Shown piece by piece: positions 36,489 through 44,649 of a stretch of DNA of 64,000 nt. The position numbers and the translations under genes were made by a program. The notes under the pieces are model-generated. The model worked only from the letters and a program-made list of their open reading frames with translations, ran no database searches and was not told the origin of the DNA. This DNA comes from Saccharopolyspora shandongensis (GTDB lineage: Bacteria; Actinomycetota; Actinomycetes; Mycobacteriales; Pseudonocardiaceae), in the NCBI RefSeq assembly GCF_900106995.1, contig NZ_FNOK01000026.1:1-64000 (forward strand). Direction: 5' to 3'. The number at the start of each line of letters is the position of its first letter. Within the stretch, counting starts at the first letter, position 1.

Positions 36489-36569
36489 AAGCGGCGCAGC
36501 CGCTTAACCCACGCACGCCACCGGCACCGCCGCGGGTTCTGAGGTTCCGCTACCCGCACGGCTACGCAA
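36489..36569 (-). repeat. Modular dispersed intergenic repeat, copy B (short form, inverted)
   Basis: Read on the minus strand: TTGCGTAGCCGTGCGGGTAG, GGAACCTCAG joined directly to AACCCGCGGCGGTGC, then the terminal hairpin AAGCGGC-TGC-GCCGCTT (36489-36505). The ~95-bp middle module of the other copies is absent exactly at CTCAG. It lies between shell paralogue 2 and the polyprenyl synthase. Confidence 0.7.
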
Positions 36570-36611
36570 AAAGAGCCTGGAACACCAAAAAGTTTGTCGA
36601 AGGGAAGTCGG

Positions 36612-37655
36612 ATGGCCACCATTCAGCAGGACGCCAACCGGGCGGGTACGGCCTACGAGGCGCTGACGCGCAGCCGCACGATGGTCGAGCCCGCGCTGCG
36701 GGCCGCGGTCGACCGGTTGCCCACCCGCATGCAGCAGATATCCGGCTACCACCTCGGCTGGCTGGACGAGGGCGGCAACCCGGTCCGCGCCGACCGAGGC
36801 AAGGCGCTGCGGCCCACGATGGTGCTGCTCTCGGCCGCCGTCGTCGGCGGCGATCCCGCGGCTGCGGTGCCCGCGGCCGTCGCGGTGGAGCTGGTGCACA
36901 ACTTCTCGCTGCTGCACGACGACGTGATGGACGGCGACGTCACGCGGAGACATCGCCCGACGGCGTGGACCGTGTTCGGCAGCGGCCCGGCCATCCTCGC
37001 CGGCGACGCCCTGCTGTCGCTGGCTTCCGACGTGCTGGGCGCGTGCCGGCATCCCGAGGCCGCCGCCGCGGTCCGGACGTTGAGCACCGCCGTGCTGAAC
37101 CTGATCAACGGCCAGACCGCGGACCTCGCCTTCGAGGACCGGCGCAACGTGGAACTGGCCGAGTGCCAGCGGATGGCCCGGGACAAGACCGGGGCGCTGC
37201 TGGGCTGCGCCTGCGCGCTGGGCGCGATGTTCGGCGGCGGCTCGGCCGAGCAGATCGCCCGGATGCGCAGCTACGGCGAGCGGCTGGGCCTGGCGTTCCA
37301 GCACATCGACGACCTGCTCGGCATCTGGGGTGATCCGGCGATCACCGGCAAGCCGGTGTTCGCCGATCTGCGCACCCGCAAGAAGACCCTGCCGGTGGTC
37401 TCCGCGCTGACCTCCGGTACGCCGGCCGGGCAGCGGCTGGCCGCGTTCTACCTCCGCGACCACCCGCTGTCCGGCAGTGACCTGGCCCAGGCCGCCGAGC
37501 TGATCGCGCTGGCCGGCGGGCGGACCTGGAGCCAGCACCAGGCCGACGACCTGCTCGCCTCGGCCCTCAGCGACCTCTACCGCTGCGACCCGGCGCCACG
37601 AGCGGCGGAAGAACTCGACGCCCTAGCCCACCTCGTCACCCACCGCGACCACTAG
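36612..37655 (+). CDS. Polyprenyl diphosphate synthase (trans-isoprenyl diphosphate synthase family)
   Basis: 347 residues. First aspartate-rich motif LLHDDVMDGD with the following RRHRPTAW. The second motif reads HIDDLLGIWGD, i.e. DDxxG where canonical enzymes have DDxxD. KALRPTMVLLSA and GKPVFADLRTRKKTLPVVSAL are family blocks. It condenses DMAPP or an allylic diphosphate with IPP. The ATG at 36612 follows GAAGGGAAG. It is encoded right after two encapsulin shells and is the likely cargo; relatives encapsulated in family 2B shells carry long disordered N-terminal targeting regions. Here only ~25 residues precede the catalytic core, so targeting would need a different signal. Confidence 0.88.
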   Translation: MATIQQDANRAGTAYEALTRSRTMVEPALRAAVDRLPTRMQQISGYHLGWLDEGGNPVRADRGKALRPTMVLLSAAVVGGDPAAAVPAAVAVELVHNFSLLHDDVMDGDVTRRHRPTAWTVFGSGPAILAGDALLSLASDVLGACRHPEAAAAVRTLSTAVLNLINGQTADLAFEDRRNVELAECQRMARDKTGALLGCACALGAMFGGGSAEQIARMRSYGERLGLAFQHIDDLLGIWGDPAITGKPVFADLRTRKKTLPVVSALTSGTPAGQRLAAFYLRDHPLSGSDLAQAAELIALAGGRTWSQHQADDLLASALSDLYRCDPAPRAAEELDALAHLVTHRDH

Positions 37656-37674
37656 AGAGTGTTTCCAATGGGAT

Positions 37675-37838
37675 TTGCGTAGCGGTGCGAGTGGCGGAAC
37701 CTCAGGGGCCGCCTCACTCCGGGATCCCCGACTTGTGTATGTCCAATACGCGGCGCTGGGGCTGTCCTCGTGACGCGACCCCTGAGAACCCGCGGCGGTG
37801 CAAGCTGAGTCCCGCACCGCAAGCGGCTGCCGCCGCTT
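37675..37838 (+). repeat. Modular dispersed intergenic repeat, copy C
   Basis: TTGCGTAGCGGTGCGAGTGG, CCTCAGGGG, middle module with GTATGTCCAATACGCGG, CCCCTGAG, AACCCGCGGCGGTGCAAG, and terminal hairpin AAGCGGC...GCCGCTT (37821-37838). CTCAGGGG and CCCCTGAG flank the middle module as an inverted pair. It occupies most of the 283-bp gap between the polyprenyl synthase and ispH. Confidence 0.75.
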
Positions 37839-37938
37839 CGAACAGACATCGACGCCCGGTATCGAACCGCCGAACCGCCGCGCGGAGGAGCGCGGCGGTT
37901 CGGCACCGGGTTCAGCCGACCGACATTGGAGTGCAGTC

Positions 37939-38865
37939 ATGCCGAGTCAACAGCGCACGGTGCTGCTCGCGGCGCCGCGCTCGTTCTGCGCCGGAGTCGA
38001 CCGCGCCATCGAGATCGTGGAACAGGCGCTCGCGCTCCGCGGCGGCCCGATCTACGTCCGCAAGCAGATCGTGCACAACACGCACGTGGTCGCCGACCTG
38101 GAGGACCGCGGTGCGGTGTTCGTCGACGAGCTCGACGCGGTCCCCGATGGCGCCACCGTGGTCTTCTCCGCGCACGGCGTTTCCCCTGCCGTGCGGTCGG
38201 AAGCGGACCGGCGGGGACTGGCGGTCATCGACGCGACCTGCCCGCTGGTGGCGAAGGTGCACACCGAGGCGCGGCGGTTCGCCGGGCGCGGCGACACCCT
38301 CCTGCTCATCGGCCACAGTGGACATGAGGAGGTGGAGGGCACCCTCGGCGAGGCGCCCGGCCAGACGGTCCTGGTGGAGTCCGTCGAGGACGTCGCCGAG
38401 GTCGAGGTGCCGAACCCGAAGCGGGTGTCGTACCTGACGCAGACCACCCTCGCCGTCGACGAGACGGCCGGCATCGTCGCCGCGCTGCGCGACCGGTTCC
38501 CGGCGCTGCGCGGCCCGTCGTCGGAGGACATCTGCTATGCCACCACCAACCGGCAGGACGCGCTGTCGGCCATCGCCGGGGAGTGCGACCTGGTGCTGGT
38601 GGTCGGCTCGGCCAACTCGTCGAACTCGCAGCGCCTGGTGGAGCTGGCGCGCCGCCAGGGCACGCCCGCCCACCTCATCGACGACGCCGGCGACATCCAG
38701 CCGGCCTGGCTGTCCGGGGTCGCCACGATCGGCCTCACCGCGGGCGCCTCGGCCCCGCCGGGCCTGGTCGAGGACGTCATCGACCACCTCGCCCCGGCCA
38801 CGGTCGTCGAGCACGAGGTGACCCGGGAGAAGGTCCGCTTCGAACTTCCCGCTCCCCTGCGCTGA
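37939..38865 (+). CDS. ispH: 4-hydroxy-3-methylbut-2-enyl diphosphate reductase
   Basis: 308 residues. The three [4Fe-4S] cysteines are in APRSFCAGVDRAI, IDATCPLVAKVH and EDICYATTNRQ; substrate-binding blocks include FSAHGVSP, IGHSGHEEVEGT and VVGSANSSNSQRL. Catalyses the last step of the MEP pathway, making IPP and DMAPP from HMBPP. The ATG at 37939 has GGAG upstream. Placement after a polyprenyl synthase and two encapsulin shells suggests a dedicated supply of prenyl precursors. It may be a second copy alongside a housekeeping ispH elsewhere. Confidence 0.95.
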   Translation: MPSQQRTVLLAAPRSFCAGVDRAIEIVEQALALRGGPIYVRKQIVHNTHVVADLEDRGAVFVDELDAVPDGATVVFSAHGVSPAVRSEADRRGLAVIDATCPLVAKVHTEARRFAGRGDTLLLIGHSGHEEVEGTLGEAPGQTVLVESVEDVAEVEVPNPKRVSYLTQTTLAVDETAGIVAALRDRFPALRGPSSEDICYATTNRQDALSAIAGECDLVLVVGSANSSNSQRLVELARRQGTPAHLIDDAGDIQPAWLSGVATIGLTAGASAPPGLVEDVIDHLAPATVVEHEVTREKVRFELPAPLR

Positions 38866-38866
38866 G

Positions 38867-40282
38867 TCACTCCTGCCCGGTGAAGCGCCGGGTTTCCGAT
38901 GGCGCCCAGCCGGGATCGCCGGTGCGGGCGAAGCGCACCCACGCACCGTGCATGCACGCGGCCAGCGCCTCGGGTGGCTCGGCTGGGCCGAGCAGTCCGC
39001 GGGGACCGCGCAACGCGGGAAGGTCCAGGCGGTCGAACACGTACGGCAGTTCCACCGCGTGCGTTGCGCCGAGCGATCCGTCCACTGCGGACGATCGCCA
39101 GGCGAACTCGTACGCGTAGGTCGGGCCCCGCCCTTGTGCCGCGTGCGCCTCGGCGAGCCGGCGGCTTCCCGCGCCGAACAGCGCGTCGCCCATGATCGCC
39201 GAGCGCAGCTCGCCGGGGCTCGCTCGCGGATGCCGCGCCCGGTACCGCACCACCAGCGCGGCCGGGTCGGCGTGCACCCGGGCCGCGATGTCGTGCACGT
39301 CCTCGTCGGTGGAGGTGGCCATTTTTCCTTGCGGTGCGAGGTAGAGATTGCCCTCCTCGGTGTTCGTGCCGACGATGAGCGCGACCTCGGCACCGGCGCC
39401 GGCGGCCACGGCTTCGGCGGGCTGGCGGTCCAGCACCAGGCTGAACGGGCTGAGCCCGAGCAGCGGGTCGAACCGGGTGCCGGTCCGCAGATCCAGGCCG
39501 CCGAGCGGCAGTTCGACGAAGCGTTCGTCCGGCACCCGGGCGAAGTCCGCGACGGTCGGCTCGATGCCCAGCGCGTCCGCTGCGGCGTACGTGACCCGAG
39601 CCGCCTGCTCCCGGGAGAACGCGCCCATCCCGTTGCCGCTCTGCACGATTGCGCGGTGGAACAGGCCCTCCGCGTCCGGGCTGGCGAGAACGCCGCTCGT
39701 GATCGTCGCGCCGGCGGACTGGCCGAACAGCGTGACGTTGCCCGGATCGCCGCCGAATTCGGCGATGTTGTGCCGCACCCAGCGCAGCGCGGCCACCACG
39801 TCGAGCAGTCCGCGGTTGGCCGGTGCGCCGGGCAGGTCGAGGAACCCCGGGATGCCGAGCCGGTAGTTGACGGTCACCAGCACCACGCCGTCGCGGGCGA
39901 ATGCCGTTCCGTGGTGCAGCGGCGAGCGGGTGGAGCCGGCGACGAATCCGCCGCCGTGCACGAAGACCATGACCGGGCTGTTCCGGGCGTTCGGCGGCGC
40001 CCACACGCTGGCGGTCAGGTAGTCCTCGCCGGGCATCCAGCCGGGCCCGAAGTAGGGCGACATGTCGAGCACCCCGAAGCCGTCCCGGCGCGGTTGGGGC
40101 GCGGTCGGCCCGGGCCGCGTCGCGTCCCGGACGTGCCGCCACGGTTCGTGCGGCGCCGGCGCGGCGAACCGGGCGGCGCCGTTCGGTGGTGCGGCGTAGG
40201 GGATGCCGAGGAAGACGTGCGCGTTGGCGCCGGCGCGGCCGCGGACGGCGCCCCCGGTGGTGGTGACGATCGGGTCGGACAC
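38867..40282 (-). CDS. Type B carboxylesterase/lipase
   Basis: 471 residues of the alpha/beta-hydrolase fold. Oxyanion hole VFVHGGGFVAGS, nucleophile Ser in TLFGQSAGA, acidic residue in GTNTEEGN and His in ATHAVELPYVF. The GTG at 40282 has AGGAG upstream. It follows the metallo-hydrolase gene by 20 bp on the same strand and ends one base from the ispH stop. The pair probably hydrolyses an ester or lactone; substrate unknown. Confidence 0.9.
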   Translation of the reverse strand: MSDPIVTTTGGAVRGRAGANAHVFLGIPYAAPPNGAARFAAPAPHEPWRHVRDATRPGPTAPQPRRDGFGVLDMSPYFGPGWMPGEDYLTASVWAPPNARNSPVMVFVHGGGFVAGSTRSPLHHGTAFARDGVVLVTVNYRLGIPGFLDLPGAPANRGLLDVVAALRWVRHNIAEFGGDPGNVTLFGQSAGATITSGVLASPDAEGLFHRAIVQSGNGMGAFSREQAARVTYAAADALGIEPTVADFARVPDERFVELPLGGLDLRTGTRFDPLLGLSPFSLVLDRQPAEAVAAGAGAEVALIVGTNTEEGNLYLAPQGKMATSTDEDVHDIAARVHADPAALVVRYRARHPRASPGELRSAIMGDALFGAGSRRLAEAHAAQGRGPTYAYEFAWRSSAVDGSLGATHAVELPYVFDRLDLPALRGPRGLLGPAEPPEALAACMHGAWVRFARTGDPGWAPSETRRFTGQE

Positions 40283-40302
40283 CCGTTTCTCCTGTTCTTC
40301 CG

Positions 40303-41199
40303 TCAGATTCGGGCGAACGGGGCCCATTCCGCGATGGCGAACCGGTCGCCCTCGCGGACGACCTCGGCGCCGCCGTGACCGCCGAGGTGCGCGGGCAGCA
40401 CTAGCGCCTTCGCGTCGGCGGCCCAGCCGAGCAGCCGCCGCCGCGTGGCCCTGGCCTGGGCCGGGTCCTCGCAGAAGCAGCTGTTGGTGTCGGGTTCGAC
40501 GAACTGCATGGCGGTGTGCAGCAGATCGCCGACGAACAGCGCGCGGTCGCCGCCGGATTCGAGCGTGACCACCGACGAACCGGGGGTGTGGCCGGGCGCG
40601 AGGTCCAGCCGCAGGTTCGCGTCGATCCGGTAGCCGTCCTCCCACAGCACCGCCAGACCGGCCTCGTGCACCGGCGCGACGCTGTCCTCGAAGACGTTCT
40701 GGTTGCCGCGGCCCAGGTTCGGCCGGTGGCCGTTGGCGGGGTTCCAGAACTCGAAGTCGGCCCGGGGCATGAGGTAGGTGGCGTTGGGGAACGTCGGCAC
40801 CCAGCTGCGGCCGTCGAGGTAGGTGTTCCAGCCGACGTGGTCCACGTGCAGGTGCGTGTTGATCACGAGGTCCACGTCCTCCGGCCGCACCCCGGCCCTG
40901 GCGAGGTTGCCGAGGAAGTCGGTGTTCAGGTGGCTCCACACCGGCGAGTACGGCCGCTCCTTGTGGTTGCCGACGCCGGTGTCGACCAGGATCGTCCTGC
41001 CCTCGCTGCGCAGCAGCCACGTCTGGATGGCCGACACGCATTCGCCGCTGCGCGGGTCGAGGAAGTCCGGGGCGAGCCAAGGAGCGTTCCAAGCTCCTTC
41101 TGGGCTCTCCGGGAAGAAGGCGTCCGGCGGCATCTCGACCGGACCGAAGTACTCCACGACCCGGGTGATCGTGACGTCGCCCAGCACGATTTCGCGCAT
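40303..41199 (-). CDS. Metallo-beta-lactamase-fold hydrolase (lactonase-like)
   Basis: 298 residues. Metal motif NTHLHVDHVGW (HxHxDH), further His in LAPGHTPGS, Asp in FVGDLLH and C-terminal His in LPAHLGGHGG. This layout fits the AHL lactonase/methyl parathion hydrolase group. The ATG at 41199 has GGAGGGG upstream. It diverges from an MmyB-type regulator and is upstream of the esterase, suggesting a regulated two-gene hydrolytic operon. Confidence 0.88.
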   Translation of the reverse strand: MREIVLGDVTITRVVEYFGPVEMPPDAFFPESPEGAWNAPWLAPDFLDPRSGECVSAIQTWLLRSEGRTILVDTGVGNHKERPYSPVWSHLNTDFLGNLARAGVRPEDVDLVINTHLHVDHVGWNTYLDGRSWVPTFPNATYLMPRADFEFWNPANGHRPNLGRGNQNVFEDSVAPVHEAGLAVLWEDGYRIDANLRLDLAPGHTPGSSVVTLESGGDRALFVGDLLHTAMQFVEPDTNSCFCEDPAQARATRRRLLGWAADAKALVLPAHLGGHGGAEVVREGDRFAIAEWAPFARI

Positions 41200-41327
41200 G
41201 TCCCCTCCGGGGTGTTCGCTGGTGTTTCGTCCACCGTGCGACCCCGGTGCGCCGACCGGCCAGACCCGCGTTCGCCTACCCCCGGCAGGGTCAGGCTCAC
41301 CGGCCGAGCACGGCGGATACTGCGGGT

Positions 41328-42176
41328 ATGGGTGTTCCTGGCTTGCTGGGCGAGTTCCTCCGGGCACGGCGCGCGCGCCTGCTCCCCGACGACGTCGGCC
41401 TGCCCGAGTACCACGAGCGGCGCCGCGTGGCGGGGTTGCGGCGGGAGGAACTAGCGCAGCTGGCCGGGGTGAGCGTGTCCTACTACACGCGCCTGGAACA
41501 GGGCCAGTCGGTCAACGCCTCCGACGCGATCCTGGACGCCATCGCCGGAGCCCTGCGGCTGGACGAGCACGAGCGCGAGCACCTCCACCAGCTCGCCGCG
41601 CAACGTCCCCGGCCGCAGCGCCGCCCGCCGCCGGAACGGCTCGACCCCTTGACCCGCGACCTGATGCGCTCGTTGGAGGGCGTGCCCGCGTTGGTCCTCG
41701 GCAGGCGGACCGACGTGCTGGCCTGGAACGCGCTGGGACACGCGCTGCTGGCCGGGCACCTCGACCGAACCGCACCGGAACGCCCGGCGGACCGGCCGAA
41801 CCTGGCCCGGATGCTGTTCCTCGACCCGCACACCCGCGACCTCTACGCGGACTGGCCGCGCAAGGCGCGCGCCGTGGTCGGCAACCTCCGGCAGGTCGCG
41901 GGGCGGCACCCCGAAGACGCCCTGCTGGCCTCGCTGGTCGGCGAACTGTCCATGAAGAGCCCGGAATTCGCGGCGTTGTGGAGCGATCACCGGGTCAAAC
42001 CCTGCGAGGCGGACGAGTACGAGCTGCGTCATCCGCTGGTGGGCGCGCTCGCGGTCGCACAGCAGATCCTCGTGCCGGCCCGCGCACCGGAGCAGTCCGT
42101 GGTTGTGGTCACGACCGCGGACGGCTCCGGCGCGGAGAACGCGATCAAGCTGCTCGCGATGCGTGCGCGGGATTAG
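41328..42176 (+). CDS. XRE-family regulator with MmyB-like ligand-binding domain
   Basis: 282 residues. An N-terminal HTH (RVAGLRREELAQLAGVSVSY then YTRLEQGQSVNASDAILDAI) is followed by an MmyB-type PAS-like domain (ALVLGRRTDVLAWNALGHAL) that in relatives binds a fatty acid. The ATG at 41328 matches the family start. It diverges from the metallo-hydrolase/esterase pair, its most likely target. Its TAG stop overlaps the TAA stop of the opposite-strand permease. Confidence 0.88.
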   Translation: MGVPGLLGEFLRARRARLLPDDVGLPEYHERRRVAGLRREELAQLAGVSVSYYTRLEQGQSVNASDAILDAIAGALRLDEHEREHLHQLAAQRPRPQRRPPPERLDPLTRDLMRSLEGVPALVLGRRTDVLAWNALGHALLAGHLDRTAPERPADRPNLARMLFLDPHTRDLYADWPRKARAVVGNLRQVAGRHPEDALLASLVGELSMKSPEFAALWSDHRVKPCEADEYELRHPLVGALAVAQQILVPARAPEQSVVVVTTADGSGAENAIKLLAMRARD

Positions 42177-43498
42177 CTCTCCGCGCCGCGGCGGCGGAAG
42201 GCGCCGATGATCGCGGCCGCCAGGGCGGCCACGACGAACGACGTGAGCGCGGCGCTCATCCACGCCGGGACGGTGAAGCCGATCGCGTCGCGCAGGCCGG
42301 TCCACAGCCGGCTCCACCAGCCGAGTTCGCCCGGGTTGATCACCTGGAACGCCGCGAAGCCCAGGAACCAGGCCAGCAGCATGCCCCAGCGGGACGGGGC
42401 CTGCGCGGACAGGTCGTAGCTGCGGCGGCGGCCGTGCAGGAAGTAGTCCACCGCCAGCACGCCGAACATCGGCACGAACACCGAGCCGATCAGCAGCAGG
42501 AAGTTCGAGAACTGGGCGATGTCCAGGGTCAGCGCGAGCAGCGTGATCAACGCACCGATGATCACGCACAGCACCCGGCGGTCGGCACTGGGCCGCAGGT
42601 TCTGGATGGAGACCGCGGTCGAGTAGGTGTTGGCGAAGGACTGGTCGACCTCGCGCAGCACCAGGACGCCGAAGAAGATCACCCCGAGCGGCACGGCCAG
42701 CATCGGGTCGAACACCCGGTCCGCGTCGCCGGCCACCAGCGCCAGCCCGAGCAGGCCCAGCAGGTAGCAGGCGATCTGGGTGATCGAGTAGCCCACCGTC
42801 GCGGCGCCGAACGCGCCGGTCACCGACTTCGAGTGCCGCGAGTAGTCCGAGGCGACCGGGATCCAGGACACCGCGACCGCCAGCGCGGCGTCCGCGCCGG
42901 GCCAGAAGCCCTGCCAGGAACCGGTGTTCATGTCCGGCAGCGGCTGCCGCAGCAGCTGGACGAAGAAGTACACCATCGCGATCGCCACCGCGATGCTGAC
43001 GTAGCGGCGCAGCAGGCGCAGCGCGCCGAGCGGGCGCAGCGTCAGCACGGTGGTGAGCACCCCGGCCACCAGCACGTACAACCAGTGCGGGCCGCCGCCG
43101 AACAACGCCTCCGCGCCCTGCGCGATCACCAGGAGTTCGAAGGTTCCCCAGCCGACCAGCTGCAGGATGTTCAGCACCGTCGGCAGGTACGACAGCTTGG
43201 TGCCGAACAGGCCGCGCAGCAGCATCATCGCCGGGGCGCCGGTTCGCGCTCCCGGAACCGCCGCGAGGCCGACCATGATGCTGCCGATCACGGTGCCCAC
43301 CACGCACGCGGTGACGGCGGCGGCGAACGACAGCTGCGGCACACCGGCCGGTGCGAGCACGGCCAGCGCGCCGCTGAAGCCGAGCAGGCTCACCCCGAGG
43401 TTGCCCCAGAACGCGCCCTGGTCGAGCACGCCGAGCGTCTTCGGTGCCGGTTCGTCCAGGGTGTGCGGAACTTCGGCACGATCGACGTCAAGCGCCAT
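42173..43498 (-). CDS. NCS1-family permease under TPP riboswitch control (CytX-like, probable HMP/thiamine precursor transporter)
   Basis: 441 residues with ~12 membrane helices of the nucleobase:cation symporter-1 family (LDQGAFWGNLGVSLLGFSGA, PAMMLLRGLFGTKLSYLPTV, WIPVASDYSRHSKS). The family covers cytosine, hydantoin and hydroxymethylpyrimidine importers. The TPP riboswitch directly upstream makes uptake of a thiamine precursor (HMP) or thiamine the best guess. The ATG at 43498 follows GGGAG at the 3' end of the aptamer. Confidence 0.88.
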   Translation of the reverse strand: MALDVDRAEVPHTLDEPAPKTLGVLDQGAFWGNLGVSLLGFSGALAVLAPAGVPQLSFAAAVTACVVGTVIGSIMVGLAAVPGARTGAPAMMLLRGLFGTKLSYLPTVLNILQLVGWGTFELLVIAQGAEALFGGGPHWLYVLVAGVLTTVLTLRPLGALRLLRRYVSIAVAIAMVYFFVQLLRQPLPDMNTGSWQGFWPGADAALAVAVSWIPVASDYSRHSKSVTGAFGAATVGYSITQIACYLLGLLGLALVAGDADRVFDPMLAVPLGVIFFGVLVLREVDQSFANTYSTAVSIQNLRPSADRRVLCVIIGALITLLALTLDIAQFSNFLLLIGSVFVPMFGVLAVDYFLHGRRRSYDLSAQAPSRWGMLLAWFLGFAAFQVINPGELGWWSRLWTGLRDAIGFTVPAWMSAALTSFVVAALAAAIIGAFRRRGAES

Positions 43499-43503
43499 CA
43501 ACA

Positions 43504-43600
43504 GCTCCCTACGCCGGCATTATCCGGACAGGTTCTGCGGTCGGTGGCGCAGTGGCTGCCACCCTCTCAGCCCGGTTCGCCCGAGCTCCCGCGTGGAATG
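43504..43600 (-). promoter_or_regulatory. TPP (thiamine pyrophosphate) riboswitch
   Basis: On the minus strand the region reads GCGGGAGCTCGGG, GGGCTGAGAGGGTGGC, ACCGCAGAACCTGTCCGG, then ATAATGCCGGCGTAGGGA. These match the conserved thi-box blocks CUGAGA and ACCUGAUCUGGAUAAUGCC-x-GCGUAGGGA in the correct order and spacing. The terminal GTAGGGA overlaps the ribosome site of the permease (ATG 43498), implying that TPP binding hides the site and blocks translation. Confidence 0.95.
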
Positions 43601-43645
43601 AGTCGGCGACACCTTACCCCGATCAGGTGACCGATGCCAGCCGGG

Positions 43646-43890
43646 TCACCGGCGGCGGTTGCCGAACAGGCCGCGGGTGAGCTCCCGTCCCAGGGCGCTC
43701 GCCACCGAGCGGAAGAACGACCGCACCGCAGGGTTGTCCATCGCCCTCTCCAGGAATCCGGATTATTCGGACTTTTCCATCGTTTCCGATTTTTCCGTCT
43801 TCTCGGGCGCGACGGCGATCTTCTTCGCCAGGAGTTTCGTAGGCGGATTCGCGATCGACGGTCTGCTCGTACTTCCCGTGCAAACCGGAC
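43646..43890 (-). pseudogene. C-terminal remnant of a HerA-like (DUF853) ATPase
   Basis: Read leftward: one frame gives GKYEQTVDRESAYE, a +1-shifted frame then gives KLLAKKIAVAPEKTEKSE, a stop interrupts, and the same frame continues MDNPAVRSFFRSVASALGRE then LTRGLFGNRRR. In actinobacterial DUF853 proteins these pieces form one C-terminus (linker plus NPAVRSFLRSAG...LFG tail). The ATPase core is absent. An ATG preceded by GGAGAGGGCG could still express the final 31 residues. Frameshift, stop and missing body argue for decay. Confidence 0.6.
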
Positions 43891-44012
43891 GACGCGGCGG
43901 CCCGCACCGCGCCCTCCGCTCCTCGCCCGCTCGACGCTATGCCGCCGGGCACCCGCCCGGGCGACTCGCCACCCGGACGAGCGATGTGTGGACGAGTCCG
44001 GCGACGGCCGTA

Positions 44013-44040
44013 TTGACCTCGACCTAGGTATAACTCCTAG
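44013..44040 (+). promoter_or_regulatory. Candidate operator/promoter upstream of the VOC gene
   Basis: CTAGG (44024-44028) and CCTAG (44036-44040) form a small inverted repeat around TATAACT, preceded by TTGACC at 44013-44018, in an AT-richer spot 40 bp before the gene. The TTGACC to TATAAC spacing is only 10 bp, so they cannot be paired -35/-10 boxes. Confidence 0.3.
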
Positions 44041-44081
44041 CCTCAGGAACATCGGATACCGACGAGGAAAGCGAGAACACC

Positions 44082-44465
44082 ATGCCCGTCCAGCTCAACC
44101 ACACCATCGTCGCCACGTCCGACAAGGTCGCCCACGCGCGGTTCGCCGCGGACTTGCTCGGCCTCCCTGATCCGGAGCCGTTCGGCCCGTTCATGTGCGT
44201 CCAGACGAGCAACGACGTCACGCTGGACTACCTGGAGACCGACGAGAAGATCGTCCCGCAGCACTACGCGTTCATGGTCAGCGAGGAGGAGTTCGACGAG
44301 ATCTTCGGGCGGATCAAGGCGCAGGAGCTGCCGCACTGGGCCGACCCGGCCCACCAGGAGCCCGGCCAGATCAACACCCGGGACGGCGGTCGCGGCGTCT
44401 ACTTCGACGACCCCGACGGCCACGTCCTGGAGATCCTCACCAAGCCCTACGGCAGCGGCCGGTAA
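44082..44465 (+). CDS. VOC family protein (glyoxalase/extradiol dioxygenase fold)
   Basis: 127 residues with two beta-alpha-beta-beta-beta units. Candidate metal ligands are His in QLNHTIV, His in PQHYAFMV and Glu in GHVLEILT; GVYFDDPDGHVLEI is the usual C-terminal block. GAGGAAAGCGAG precedes the ATG. It could be a lyase, dioxygenase or resistance-type binding protein. A hairpin terminator follows at 44493. Confidence 0.85.
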   Translation: MPVQLNHTIVATSDKVAHARFAADLLGLPDPEPFGPFMCVQTSNDVTLDYLETDEKIVPQHYAFMVSEEEFDEIFGRIKAQELPHWADPAHQEPGQINTRDGGRGVYFDDPDGHVLEILTKPYGSGR

Positions 44466-44492
44466 CGGTTACCCCTGGTCAAGCACGGAGAG

Positions 44493-44522
44493 CGCGTTGG
44501 GTCGCGGCAGCTGCCCAACGCG
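44493..44522 (+). terminator. Hairpin terminator after the VOC gene
   Basis: CGCGTTGGG (44493-44501) pairs perfectly with CCCAACGCG (44514-44522) around a 12-nt loop, 28 bp past the VOC stop. No U-run follows. Confidence 0.6.
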
Positions 44523-44649
44523 TTCGCGCGCGCGTGCTCCGGGGGATGGGATCTTCCGCCGAATCCGGTTAGAGTGCGGTCAGACCACCTGTCCGGACCA
44601 CGGCGTTCCCGTCGCCGAGCGACCGGAGGCGGAGGAGAGGAGTGCCACC

